Positions 43,701-52,051 of a DNA stretch of 64,000 bases are shown piece by piece. The notes under the pieces are model-generated. The model ran no database searches. It worked only from the letters and a program-made list of their open reading frames with translations, and was not told the DNA's origin. A program made the translations under genes and the position numbers. Every line of letters begins with the position of its first letter. Positions within the stretch are counted from its first letter, which is position 1. Origin of the DNA: Novosphingobium profundi (GTDB taxonomy: Bacteria > Pseudomonadota > Alphaproteobacteria > Sphingomonadales > Sphingomonadaceae); the NCBI RefSeq assembly GCF_020524485.1, contig NZ_JAIVLF010000003.1:744001-808000 (forward strand), read 5' to 3'.

Positions 43701-44630
43701 ATGCGGCTCAAGGCCATTCATCATGTCGAGTTCACAGTCCGTAATTTAGACAAGCTTGAGAATTTTGCCAAAGACTTCGGACTGGTTGCCGTTGAACGCT
43801 CTGACGAGCGCCTGATCATGCGAACCAGGGGCGGCGATAGCTATTGCTATGTCGCTAACAAGGGAGATGGTAACCGCCTTCTGGCAGTCGGCTTCGAGGT
43901 CGAGGATGAAACGTCTCTCGACGAAGCTATCCAGCGGCACGGTGCACGCGATTTGGGAGCAATGCCTTTCGGCGGCGGTCGCGGGGTCGCCCTGAGCGAT
44001 CCGGATGGAAATGAAATTGTCCTGATGTACGGCGTGAAACGTCGCAAAAGCGAGGCTTCCTATCCCGAACTTCTGATCAATACTCCGTTTCAAAAGCAAC
44101 GCTTCGGTCACAGCCAGTATCCGCGAGAGACTGGGCCCGCCCAGCTTTGGCGGCTTGGCCATGTCGGCCTATTCGTCAAAAGCTTTGCTGCGACGGCAAA
44201 ATGGTATGGCGATGTCCTTGGCCTAATCGGCAGCGACATCTATCATATCCCTGGCCAGCCACAGGTACAGATCGTCGGTTTCTTCCGGCTCGACCGGGGC
44301 GATGAATATGTCGACCACCATGCTCTTGCTTTCATGCAGGATGATCGCGGTGGGTGTCACCATATCTCATTCGAAGCACAGGATTTCGAGGCACAGAACC
44401 GAACGCACCGCTATCTGGCACGCAAGGAATATGAATCGATCTGGGGCGTAGGCAGGCACCCGCACGGTAGCCATGTCTTTGACGTCTGGCGCAGTCCTGA
44501 CGGTGCGCGGTTCGAGACATTCTCGGATACTGACCTGTTCCGTGCATCCGACGGAACGAACTACCACGACATCTCGACCATCACCCTCGACGAATGGGTC
44601 GATGATGGTCCGGAACGCTATTTCGCATAA
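43701..44630 (+). CDS. VOC-family extradiol dioxygenase 2
   Basis: 309-aa type I extradiol dioxygenase-like VOC protein. ATG 43701 follows GGGAGAAG. The three C-terminal metal ligands are visible: His in RLGHVGLFVKSF, His in YVDHHALAFMQDD and Glu in ARFETFSDTD. It is distinct in sequence from the 37869 enzyme. It heads the plus-strand operon and lies 13 bases from the FAH gene, so its ring-cleavage product is probably the FAH substrate or its precursor. Confidence 0.9.
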   Translation: MRLKAIHHVEFTVRNLDKLENFAKDFGLVAVERSDERLIMRTRGGDSYCYVANKGDGNRLLAVGFEVEDETSLDEAIQRHGARDLGAMPFGGGRGVALSDPDGNEIVLMYGVKRRKSEASYPELLINTPFQKQRFGHSQYPRETGPAQLWRLGHVGLFVKSFAATAKWYGDVLGLIGSDIYHIPGQPQVQIVGFFRLDRGDEYVDHHALAFMQDDRGGCHHISFEAQDFEAQNRTHRYLARKEYESIWGVGRHPHGSHVFDVWRSPDGARFETFSDTDLFRASDGTNYHDISTITLDEWVDDGPERYFA

Positions 44631-44643
44631 GGAACTGCATGCC

Positions 44644-45681
44644 ATGTCAGAATTCAACGACATTACCGGTTTGGCAACGGGTGCCTTTGCCATCGGGACG
44701 TATGCGAGCAAAGGCGGCAAGCCATTCCCGGCGCTGGTCCTGTCCGAAGGCAGTGTGATCGATCTCTCCGGCCGGTGGTACAACACCCATGCGATTTTCG
44801 ACGATTGGGAGAGGAACTTCGACACGCTCGTCGACATCGCCGAGCATGACAAGGGCAGCGAGCTGCAGTTCACCGAACTGACTGCCCTGCCGTGCGTCTC
44901 GCACCCCAATATGCTGTTTGCCGGTTCGAACTATCGTCAGCATGTCGCCGAGATGATGACGCACAACAAGTTCAATCAGCATGCGCGCAAGCCGGGCGAA
45001 ACCGACGAGGAATTCTTCCAGCGGAACCTGACCGAAGTCGACCGGCGCGCGCGCGACGGCATGCCGTTCTTCTGGACGGGTCTGCATTCGGCCCTGTGCG
45101 GCGCGAACGACGACATCCCTCTCCCCCTCATCGGCGAACATCCCGATTGGGAGATGGAACTGGGCGTCATCGTCGGCAAGACTGGTCGCTACGTAAAGCC
45201 CGAAGACGCAGGCGATCTGATCGCGGGTTATGTCGCGGTGAACGATTTGGGGACGGTAGATGAATTCCGCCGCACCGACGTGAGGTTTCAGTTCGACTGG
45301 CTCAGCAAGAACCAGCCCAATTTCAAGGTTCTTGGCCCCTTCATCGTTCCCAAGCAATTCGTACAGTTCGACCAGATCCGCATCGAGTTGAAGGTCGAGG
45401 GCGAAGTCATGCAGGACTGGCCGGTTACCGACATGATCTTCACGCCGGAACAGATATTGTCCTACGCTTCGGAACGTATCCGACTGGTTCCCGGCGACCT
45501 CCTGAGCACCGGCTCTCCTCCAGGCAATGGTGCCTTTCATGGCAATCGCTGGCTGCGTCCGGGCGACATCATGGAAGGATCGCTGACCGGCCTTGGGCAC
45601 CAGCGGAACCGCATCGTCGCCGAAGATACGGGCGGCAAAGAGTGGAACTGGGGCCCGTTCCCGGTCGCGGGAACCGCATGA
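44644..45681 (+). CDS. FAH-family hydrolase 2
   Basis: 345-aa fumarylacetoacetate-hydrolase-fold protein. ATG 44644 gives MSEFNDITGLATG. Metal ligands are seen in PDWEMELGVIVGKTGRY (Glu-x-Glu) and the following VNDLGTVDEFRR Asp. Conserved blocks GSNYRQHVAEMM, SYASERIRLVPGDLLSTGSPPG and LHSALCGANDDIPLP are nearly the same in the gene at 52052, so the two arose by duplication. It probably cleaves or hydrates a 2-oxo acid derived from ring fission. Confidence 0.9.
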   Translation: MSEFNDITGLATGAFAIGTYASKGGKPFPALVLSEGSVIDLSGRWYNTHAIFDDWERNFDTLVDIAEHDKGSELQFTELTALPCVSHPNMLFAGSNYRQHVAEMMTHNKFNQHARKPGETDEEFFQRNLTEVDRRARDGMPFFWTGLHSALCGANDDIPLPLIGEHPDWEMELGVIVGKTGRYVKPEDAGDLIAGYVAVNDLGTVDEFRRTDVRFQFDWLSKNQPNFKVLGPFIVPKQFVQFDQIRIELKVEGEVMQDWPVTDMIFTPEQILSYASERIRLVPGDLLSTGSPPGNGAFHGNRWLRPGDIMEGSLTGLGHQRNRIVAEDTGGKEWNWGPFPVAGTA

Positions 45682-45682
45682 C

Positions 45683-46723
45683 ATGAACAGTTCCGCGCAC
45701 GATCCGATAGTTGTCCGCCAGAAAGGCAAACACCTTGTGGTGGACATTCACGCCCATCTGAACGTCGCGGCGGCAGAGGCAGCCATTCGCGCCGCAATCC
45801 CGGATCTTCCGCGCGGCCTGCCCTTTTCCTGTCCGGCTTCGGACAATGTCAATGCGCGCATGTTTAAGGAGATCGGACCAAAGCTGAACGGGGTAGAACT
45901 GCGCCTTGCCGACATGGACCGGCAGGGGGTCGATGTGCAGGCGATCAGTCCGAACCCGGGGCAATATTACTATTTCGCGCCGCCCGAGCTAGGCCGCGAT
46001 CTGGCCCGTGCAATCAATGACGGGATCGCGGATGCCGTGGGCAGCGTGCCCGACCGACTGGTGGGCATGGGCACGCTCCCCTTGCAGGACTGCACCATGG
46101 CGATCGAGGAAATGCGCCGATGTGTCAAAGACCTTGGTATGCGAGGGATCGAAATCGGGACCAGCGCGGCGGGCCGCGAGCTTGCCGATCCATCGCTGCG
46201 CCCGTTCTTCGCCGCGGCCGAGGAGCTGGGCATCCTGCTTTTCATCCATCCGCTGGGCTTCACCCACGGCAACCGGCTGAGCGAGCATTACCTCAACAAT
46301 ATCATCGGCAACCCGCTCGAATCCTCGATCGCCCTTAGCCATCTGATATTTGGCGGCGTCCTCGACGATCACCCGGGGCTGAAGCTGTGCGTTGCGCATG
46401 GCGGCGGCTATCTCCCCTCCTATTGGGGGCGGATGGACCATGCCTATCGTGAGCGTCCCGATTGCCGTCAGAACATCTCGCGCGAACCGTCAAGCTATCT
46501 GCGGGATATATGGCTCGACACGCTGGTGTTCGACCAGACGCAACTGGCCGCGCTGGTTCACAGCCACGGCAGCGGCCGGCTTTGCATGGGGACCGATTAT
46601 CCCTTCGACATGGGCGAACCGGACCCTGTCGGATTCCATTCCCGCCTTGGCGACGAAGACCGTATCAGAATACTGGGCCAAAATGCCACCGAACTACTGG
46701 GGCTGAGCCCGATACAAAAATAA
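45683..46723 (+). CDS. Amidohydrolase-2 family (ACMSD/LigW/LigY-like)
   Basis: 346-aa TIM-barrel amidohydrolase of the ACMSD group, which contains decarboxylases (gamma-resorcylate, 5-carboxyvanillate) and the C-C hydrolase LigY. ATG 45683 lies one base after the preceding stop. The metal-binding HxH is VVDIHAHLNV, with further His in LLFIHPLGFTHG and LCVAHGGGYLPSYWGRMDHA and the Asp in MGTDYPFDMG. The substrate-side residues do not decide between decarboxylase and meta-cleavage-product hydrolase. Next to an extradiol dioxygenase and two Rieske demethylase-like enzymes, a LigY- or LigW-type step is plausible. Confidence 0.88.
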   Translation: MNSSAHDPIVVRQKGKHLVVDIHAHLNVAAAEAAIRAAIPDLPRGLPFSCPASDNVNARMFKEIGPKLNGVELRLADMDRQGVDVQAISPNPGQYYYFAPPELGRDLARAINDGIADAVGSVPDRLVGMGTLPLQDCTMAIEEMRRCVKDLGMRGIEIGTSAAGRELADPSLRPFFAAAEELGILLFIHPLGFTHGNRLSEHYLNNIIGNPLESSIALSHLIFGGVLDDHPGLKLCVAHGGGYLPSYWGRMDHAYRERPDCRQNISREPSSYLRDIWLDTLVFDQTQLAALVHSHGSGRLCMGTDYPFDMGEPDPVGFHSRLGDEDRIRILGQNATELLGLSPIQK

Positions 46724-46743
46724 GATCATCGGAGAGAGAGGAT

Positions 46744-47817
46744 ATGTACCCATTTACGACCGATACGGGGATTGTCCGCAATCGCTGGTATATGGCCGGT
46801 TTCTCCAGCGAGATCACGCGCCAGCCAATGGAGCGGACGATCCTTGGCAAACCCGTCGCGCTCTATCGCAAGGAGGACGGGACGCCGGTTGCCATGTACG
46901 GCCTGTGTCCGCATCGCTATTTCCCTCTCGCCAAGGGCAGGGTGCGGGGTGATGCTCTCGTCTGCGGCTATCACGGTTTTGCATTCGATGCAGACGGCAA
47001 GTGCATCGAAGTGCCCTCGCAGAATACCGGATCGGGCTTTTGCCAGCCGACCTATCCGATCGAAGAGCGCGGGCCGCTGTGCTGGATCTGGATGGGCGAT
47101 GGCGACCGTTGCGATCCGGCGCTGATCCCTCCGTACAGCGATTTCGGGCTAGAACAGGAAGGATGGCGCTATAGCTCTGAAAACTACTTCCATCTCAAGG
47201 GCCGTTCCCAACTCCTGGTCGACAATCTTCTCGATCTGACTCACCTTCCCTATGTGCATCACCACATTGGCGGCGGTGGTGTCATGGCCAGTCCGAAGCT
47301 GGAGGAGAGCGAGGGCGCCAGCCTCTATCAGGTGCTTCGTCGCAGCAAGATGCCATGGGATCCATTCCTAGAACTTCTGTTTGGCAAGGAGGCTGCATAC
47401 GAGGGTCTGGCCGATTTCAGGATCGTGTCCGACTTCTATGGCCCGGAACTGATCCGCACGAGCATGCCGGTCATAACGACCGGGGCTGAAAATAGCGAAA
47501 ATCCTAGTGAACTTGGCGCATTGTGGATCATGCACGCGATTACGCCGGAAACGGAACATTCCACCCATTATTTCGGCTTCGCGGTCCGCAATTTCCGCCA
47601 TGACAGTGCGGAACTCGACGAATTCCAGCGGCAGTCGGATATCAAGATCCGCCAACAGGACGTCGATGCCATCGAAGCGGTAGAGGAGCGACTGGACGCC
47701 GCCAGTGCCGTGCAACGCGAACTGCTGGTCAAATCCGACGGGCCTGCGGTGAAGGTCAGGCGCAAGATTCAGGCGATGCTGGATGCCGAGGCTGCACCGA
47801 TCATGGAGAATGCGTGA
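46744..47817 (+). CDS. Rieske non-haem iron oxygenase, terminal oxygenase 1
   Basis: 357-aa Rieske oxygenase of the VanA/phthalate-dioxygenase-like monomeric type. The N-terminal [2Fe-2S] ligands are CPHRYFPLAKG and CGYHGFAFD (CxH...CxxH). The mononuclear iron site is LVDNLLDLTHLPYVHHH (Asp/His/His region). ATG 46744 follows GGAGAGAGGAT. Length and motif pattern suit O-demethylation or hydroxylation of a methoxylated aromatic. No ferredoxin or reductase gene adjoins. The stop overlaps the next Rieske gene (TGATG). Confidence 0.91.
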   Translation: MYPFTTDTGIVRNRWYMAGFSSEITRQPMERTILGKPVALYRKEDGTPVAMYGLCPHRYFPLAKGRVRGDALVCGYHGFAFDADGKCIEVPSQNTGSGFCQPTYPIEERGPLCWIWMGDGDRCDPALIPPYSDFGLEQEGWRYSSENYFHLKGRSQLLVDNLLDLTHLPYVHHHIGGGGVMASPKLEESEGASLYQVLRRSKMPWDPFLELLFGKEAAYEGLADFRIVSDFYGPELIRTSMPVITTGAENSENPSELGALWIMHAITPETEHSTHYFGFAVRNFRHDSAELDEFQRQSDIKIRQQDVDAIEAVEERLDAASAVQRELLVKSDGPAVKVRRKIQAMLDAEAAPIMENA

Positions 47818-48827
47818 TGTTTGTACGCAACGCATGGTATGCCGCGGCCTGGTCGCACGAGCTGGGCGATGGTCAGCTTGCCCGGACCATATTGACAGAG
47901 CCGGTCGTCCTGTTTCGGACATCCGATGGCGTGGCTCATGCGTTGCACGATGCCTGCCCGCACCGCTTCGCCCCGCTTAGCATGGGCAAACACAAGGGCG
48001 ATCGCATCGCCTGCGCCTATCACGGCCTTGAATTCGACGGTTCGGGCCGTTGCATTCACAATCCGCACGGCAAAGGCGCCATACCCGCCAGCCTCTCCGT
48101 GCGGGCCTATCCGGTCGTTGAGCGCTATGACATGGTCTGGGTCTGGCCGGGCGACATAAATCAGGCCGATCCCGCGCAACTGCCGCAAATCCCTCGACTG
48201 GAAGACGACGCGTTTTCTTGGGTACACGGCAGGCTTCATGTCGAGGCCGACTACCAGTTGGTAATCGACAATCTGCTCGACCTGACGCATGTGGAATTCA
48301 TGCACCCCATGCTCGCGTCCGAGGGGAACGCGGCCCGGACGAAGTTCCGCTGCGAGCAGGAGGGCGACATCGTCAGGGCATTCTATGACGTCAGCGACGA
48401 GCCTATCACGGGACTGTTCCAGATATTGTGGGAGAACAACCGAAAATCCGCCGATCTGCATGCTTACATGCACTGGCACGCACCCAGTATCCTCTACCTC
48501 GATACCGGCATGGTCAGTAACGAGGAGGACGGCGGGCCAAAAATTCCGACCGTCCATTTCCTGACCCCTGAGACTGCGGAGACCACGCATTATTTCTGGG
48601 CAGCCGGGCGCAATCGCGGCCACGGGAATGAACAGGTTTCCAGCATGCTGCAGTTCGCAACGCAGAATGCGTTCGAGACCGAAGATGAGCCAATGATCCG
48701 GGCGGTGCGATCGCGAATGCATTCCAATGATTTGTTCGCGCACAAGCCCGCCTTGCTACCGATGGATGAGGCCGGTGTCCGTGCCCGCCGCATTCTTGAA
48801 CAGCGCGTGACGGCTGAACAATCATAG
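47817..48827 (+). CDS. Rieske non-haem iron oxygenase, terminal oxygenase 2
   Basis: 336-aa Rieske oxygenase, coupled to the first by a TGATG overlap. MFVRNAWYAAAWSHEL is the typical VanA-like N-terminus. [2Fe-2S] ligands are CPHRFAPLSMG and CAYHGLEFD; the iron site is VIDNLLDLTHVEFMHP. The enzyme is related to but clearly distinct from its neighbour, so the pair may act on two positions of one substrate, on successive intermediates, or as a heteromer. The shared electron donor must lie elsewhere in the genome. Confidence 0.91.
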   Translation: MFVRNAWYAAAWSHELGDGQLARTILTEPVVLFRTSDGVAHALHDACPHRFAPLSMGKHKGDRIACAYHGLEFDGSGRCIHNPHGKGAIPASLSVRAYPVVERYDMVWVWPGDINQADPAQLPQIPRLEDDAFSWVHGRLHVEADYQLVIDNLLDLTHVEFMHPMLASEGNAARTKFRCEQEGDIVRAFYDVSDEPITGLFQILWENNRKSADLHAYMHWHAPSILYLDTGMVSNEEDGGPKIPTVHFLTPETAETTHYFWAAGRNRGHGNEQVSSMLQFATQNAFETEDEPMIRAVRSRMHSNDLFAHKPALLPMDEAGVRARRILEQRVTAEQS

Positions 48828-48871
48828 CGACGCCGCTTACGCACCGGGCTTATCGATAGGGGCCAGTTCAT

Positions 48872-49417
48872 ATGCAAATTCGGAACAATAGGGACCAATT
48901 CGGGACGGTGAGCATCATCCTTCACTGGCTTGGTGCGATTGCGATCATTGCGATGTTAGTAACCGCAGCAGGAGTGTTCCTCGCTCCGAACGACGAGATT
49001 GCGGGCGCAAGGATCGAGTTTCATGCATCCACGGGGATGCTTCTATATGTCCTTATTGCCATCCGAATCTTATGGTCATGGTTTGAGACGAAGCCTAATC
49101 CGTTGCAGCCAGACAGAAAGCTGACCGTCGTCATCCGCATTGTCCATTCAGCGCTCTTGCTGCTGATTGCCCTCCAATTAATTACGGGACCGTTGGACGT
49201 GTGGAGCGGTGGCTGGCCTGTCTCCGCCTTTGGCATCTACACATTCGCTTCGCCATTTGACGGCCCGCGACCGTGGCATAACTTGATCGGTGATGTGCAC
49301 AGCTTCACGGGACTTGCCATTGCCAGCCTTGTTACCGTCCATATACTGGCGGCGTTCAAGCATCACTTCATAAATCGGGACCGAACGCTACCAAGAATGC
49401 TTGGCAAGAGCAAATAG
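48872..49417 (+). CDS. Cytochrome b561-family protein
   Basis: 181-aa four-helix membrane protein of the bacterial cytochrome b561/YceJ type. Candidate haem-ligand His residues are in ILHWLGAIAIIA, IEFHASTGMLLY, and in the last helices PWHNLIGDVHSFTG and LVTVHILAAFKHHF. It would pass electrons between the quinone pool and an acceptor or quench superoxide. It follows the Rieske pair by 44 bases and ends the plus-strand operon. A direct electron-transfer role for the oxygenases is speculative. Confidence 0.88.
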   Translation: MQIRNNRDQFGTVSIILHWLGAIAIIAMLVTAAGVFLAPNDEIAGARIEFHASTGMLLYVLIAIRILWSWFETKPNPLQPDRKLTVVIRIVHSALLLLIALQLITGPLDVWSGGWPVSAFGIYTFASPFDGPRPWHNLIGDVHSFTGLAIASLVTVHILAAFKHHFINRDRTLPRMLGKSK

Positions 49418-49491
49418 AAGAAGCATAAATAATTGAGAATTAATAACATCATTTTGATTTTCGCTGCGAGCCCATTTCGAAAGTTCTCCTC

Positions 49492-49589
49492 GCGCTGAAC
49501 CGCCCAAATGCCCTGTTCGCCGGTTCCGACGAAGGCAGCGACAACGGCAAGCTCTCCGGCTTCGACCCGCACACCTGGATGACCGATAC
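49492..49589 (+). pseudogene. IS66-family transposase (TnpC) C-terminal remnant
   Basis: Reading from 49492 gives ALNRPNALFAGSDEGSDN followed, after an internal loss, by KLSGFDPHTWMTDT. The ALNRxNALFAGxDEG block is the hallmark C-terminal end of IS66 TnpC. The rest is deleted and the fragment is cut by the IS3 element at 49590. Confidence 0.7.
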
Positions 49590-49639
49590 TGAAGCGCCCC
49601 GGGTTTTCCGGAGGCTCCGATTTATGAGAAGGAGCTTTC

Positions 49640-49966
49640 GTGATGAGCAGAACCCGGAACAAGTTTTCACCTGAGATCCGCGATCGTGCAGTGCGTATGG
49701 TTGGCGAACATCGCGCCGATTACGGTTCGGAGTGGGAGGCGATGTCTTCGATTGCCGCCAAGATTGGCTGCACGGCCGAGACGCTGCGCCGCTGGTGCCG
49801 CGAGGAGGCGAGCCGACGAGCGGGGCCAGCGGCGCTTGCCGCCGATGAGAAGGCCAGGATCAAGGCTCTCGAACGTGAAGTGAAGGAACTGCGCCGGGCC
49901 AACGAGATCCTCCGCAAGGCGTCTGCATATTTTGCGATGGCGGAGCTCGACCGCCGCGAGAGATGA
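49640..49966 (+). CDS. IS3-family transposase OrfA
   Basis: 108-aa DNA-binding protein. It has a helix-turn-helix of IS3/IS51 type ([16 protein letters not shown], then [20 protein letters not shown]) and a leucine-zipper-like coiled coil ([22 protein letters not shown]). The stop overlaps the orfB start by four bases, consistent with -1 frameshifting. It appears intact. Confidence 0.93.
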   Translation: MMSRTRNKFSPEIRDRAVRMVGEHRADYGSEWEAMSSIAAKIGCTAETLRRWCREEASRRAGPAALAADEKARIKALEREVKELRRANEILRKASAYFAMAELDRRER

Positions 49967-50862
49967 TGATGGCGTTCATAGACGCCCATCGCCAGGACCT
50001 GGGTATCGAGCCGATCTGCCGAGAGCTGGCAGTCGCCCCGTCCTCCTATCACGAACATGCTGCACGCCTGCTTGATCCGTCCAGGCGACCCGAGCGTGCG
50101 CGTCGGGACGAAGAGATCTGTCGTCAGATCAAACGCGTCTACGAGGACAGCCACAGCCTCTACGGGGCGCGCAAGGTCTGGCATCAGCTACGCCGCGAAG
50201 GCATCGCAGTTGCCAAGTGCACCGTCGAGCGCCTCATGCGCAGTATGGGGCTCGCTGGCATACGGCGAGGCAAGAAGACCGTGACCACCATCAGCGATCC
50301 CAAGGCGCCATGCCCACTGGACAAGGTCAATCGGGAGTTCCGCGTCTCGCGGCCCAATGCCTTATGGGTGGTCGATTTTACGTACGTCCACACCTGGGTC
50401 GGCTTCGTCTATGTCGCCTTCGTGATCGATGCTTATGCGCGACGGATCGTGGGCTGGAAGGTCAGCACGTCGGCCACCGCCGGCTTCGTCCTCGATGCTC
50501 TGGAGCAAGCTATCCATGCCCGCAGGCCCGGCCCGGACGATGGTCTGATCCATCACAGCGACAGGGGCGTTCAATATCTTGCCATGAACTACACACAGCG
50601 CCTCGCCGAAGCCAATCTCGTTCCCTCGGTCGGGAGCGTGGGCGGCTCCTATGACAACGCCTTGGCCGAGACGATCAACGGTCTCTACAAGGCCGAGGTC
50701 ATCTGGCGCCAGCGTTCCTGACCCAGCCTATCCGCAGTGGAAATGGCGACGTTGCGCTGGGTCGATTGGTTCAACAACCACCGCCTCTTCGGCCCTATCG
50801 GCTACATCCCACCGGCTGAGGCAGAAGCGAAATACTATGCGGCCCTCGATATGGTCGCCTGA
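49963..50862 (+). pseudogene. IS3-family transposase OrfB with in-frame TGA
   Basis: Catalytic frame of the IS51-like element. The HTH-21 domain (YGARKVWHQLRREGI) and rve core are present: RPNALWVVDFTYVHTWVG (first Asp), LIHHSDRGVQYLA (second Asp), SVGGSYDNALAETINGLYKAE (Glu). A TGA at 50719-50721 interrupts the frame just after the catalytic Glu. The expected tail (VEMATLRWVDWFNNHRL, IPPAEAEAKYYA) continues in the same frame to 50862. A single base change from TGG would restore it. The truncated protein keeps all three catalytic residues, so residual activity cannot be excluded. Confidence 0.9.
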
Positions 50863-51014
50863 GTCAAACCAAACTGCCTCCGGAAAACCCAGGGCGCTTC
50901 AACTTACCGTGAATCATGACGTGCTGGTATTGCTCAACAACCTTTGGATCGGGCTATGAGAAGTGGGAGAGTCAGGACTATTGAGTTTGCAGGTGGACTG
51001 CAGCATTCCTATCG

Positions 51015-51027
51015 CCATAAATTATGG
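51015..51027. promoter_or_regulatory. CCATAA-A-TTATGG palindrome before the LysR gene
   Basis: Perfect 6+1+6 palindrome ending nine bases before the LysR ATG. It shares its half-site with the divergent promoter at 43538 and 43589. It could be an autoregulatory operator or a small hairpin at the ribosome site. Confidence 0.45.
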
Positions 51028-51035
51028 GATGATGG

Positions 51036-51971
51036 ATGATGCGCTTCGACAAGCTCGACCTCAATTTGCTGGTGGCTCTTGACGCACTTATCAGTGAGAG
51101 GAGCGTGACAGGTGCCTCGAAGCAATTGTGTCTAAGCCAGCCTGCGGTGACTTCGTCACTGAACAGGTTGCGAGAATATTTTGAAGACGATCTTCTCGTA
51201 CTTGAAGGTCGTCAAATGCGACTAACATACAGGGCCGAACAACTGGCCGAACCTGTTAAGCAGACTCTTGCCCTTATTCGAAGCGAGATAACGCAACCGC
51301 GGGAATTCAATCCCGCGACCTCGAACCGTAAATTCGTGATTATCTCATCTGATTACATGCAAACAGTACTTTTGGCTGACGTTATTTCTGAAGTCGCCCG
51401 CGAGGCGCCAAAAGTAATCGTCGAAGTTGTCCGCCCCAGCAGCGATTCAGAAGAACGTTTTGAAAGATCAGAAATTGATATATCCATAACCGTAAAGCAC
51501 TTCCTGCTTGAAAAGCACCCCGCCGCATCGCTCTTTAAAGATGAGCATGTATTAGTAACATGGAATGAATCAAAATACGGAAATATAATCACAAGAGATC
51601 AATTTTTAGAGGCCGGGCATGTGGCCGCTACTTTTGGTCGAGACAGGCGTCCGGCGTTATCCGAAATCTCCTTGCAAGATCTACGAGAGCAAAGGCGCGT
51701 TGAACTGTTGGTGCCCAGCTTTTCAGCTTTAGCCCAATCAGTCGTAGGGACCGATAGAATTGCCTTGATGCACCGTAAGCTGGCAGAGCACTTTCGCCCG
51801 CTCTATGCAATCCGGCTTCACCCAGTGCCCATGCCGATCGCCCCCATCGAAGAAGTTTTGCAATGGCATCGCCTCAGGACGCGAGACGCCGGCCTGCAAT
51901 GGCTTAAGAACCTTATCATTGCTCGCAGTGAGGCCACATTCAACCAACGCATAGACAGGAGTAATGAGTAG
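51036..51971 (+). CDS. LysR-family regulator, NahR/NodD subgroup
   Basis: 311-aa LysR-type regulator. The N-terminus FDKLDLNLLVALDALISERS is characteristic of the NahR/NodD/LinR branch, which senses aromatic inducers. The recognition helix is CLSQPAVTSSLNRLREYFED, with LLVLEGRQMRLTYRAEQLA next. The effector domain follows from about residue 90. Codon use is AT-rich compared with the window average. It lies between the IS3 element and the third FAH gene and is the probable activator of the two catabolic operons. Confidence 0.92.
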   Translation: MMRFDKLDLNLLVALDALISERSVTGASKQLCLSQPAVTSSLNRLREYFEDDLLVLEGRQMRLTYRAEQLAEPVKQTLALIRSEITQPREFNPATSNRKFVIISSDYMQTVLLADVISEVAREAPKVIVEVVRPSSDSEERFERSEIDISITVKHFLLEKHPAASLFKDEHVLVTWNESKYGNIITRDQFLEAGHVAATFGRDRRPALSEISLQDLREQRRVELLVPSFSALAQSVVGTDRIALMHRKLAEHFRPLYAIRLHPVPMPIAPIEEVLQWHRLRTRDAGLQWLKNLIIARSEATFNQRIDRSNE

Positions 51972-52051
51972 GACGAATTCTTTCTATTGGATCGATAGGA
52001 AGACCTCTGCAAGTCTACGCCTGAACACAGCGTCCGGGTGGAGTGTCCTGA

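Larger units (their letters stand above)
49590..50901 (+). mobile_element. IS3-family insertion sequence (IS51-like)
   Basis: 1312-bp element with matching ends: TGAAGCGCCCCGGGTTTTCC at 49590 and its near-complement (one change) ending at 50901. It encodes orfA and orfB on the plus strand. A short target duplication could not be established (TAC versus ACT). It separates the plus-strand catabolic operon from the LysR gene and FAH paralogue. Confidence 0.88.
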
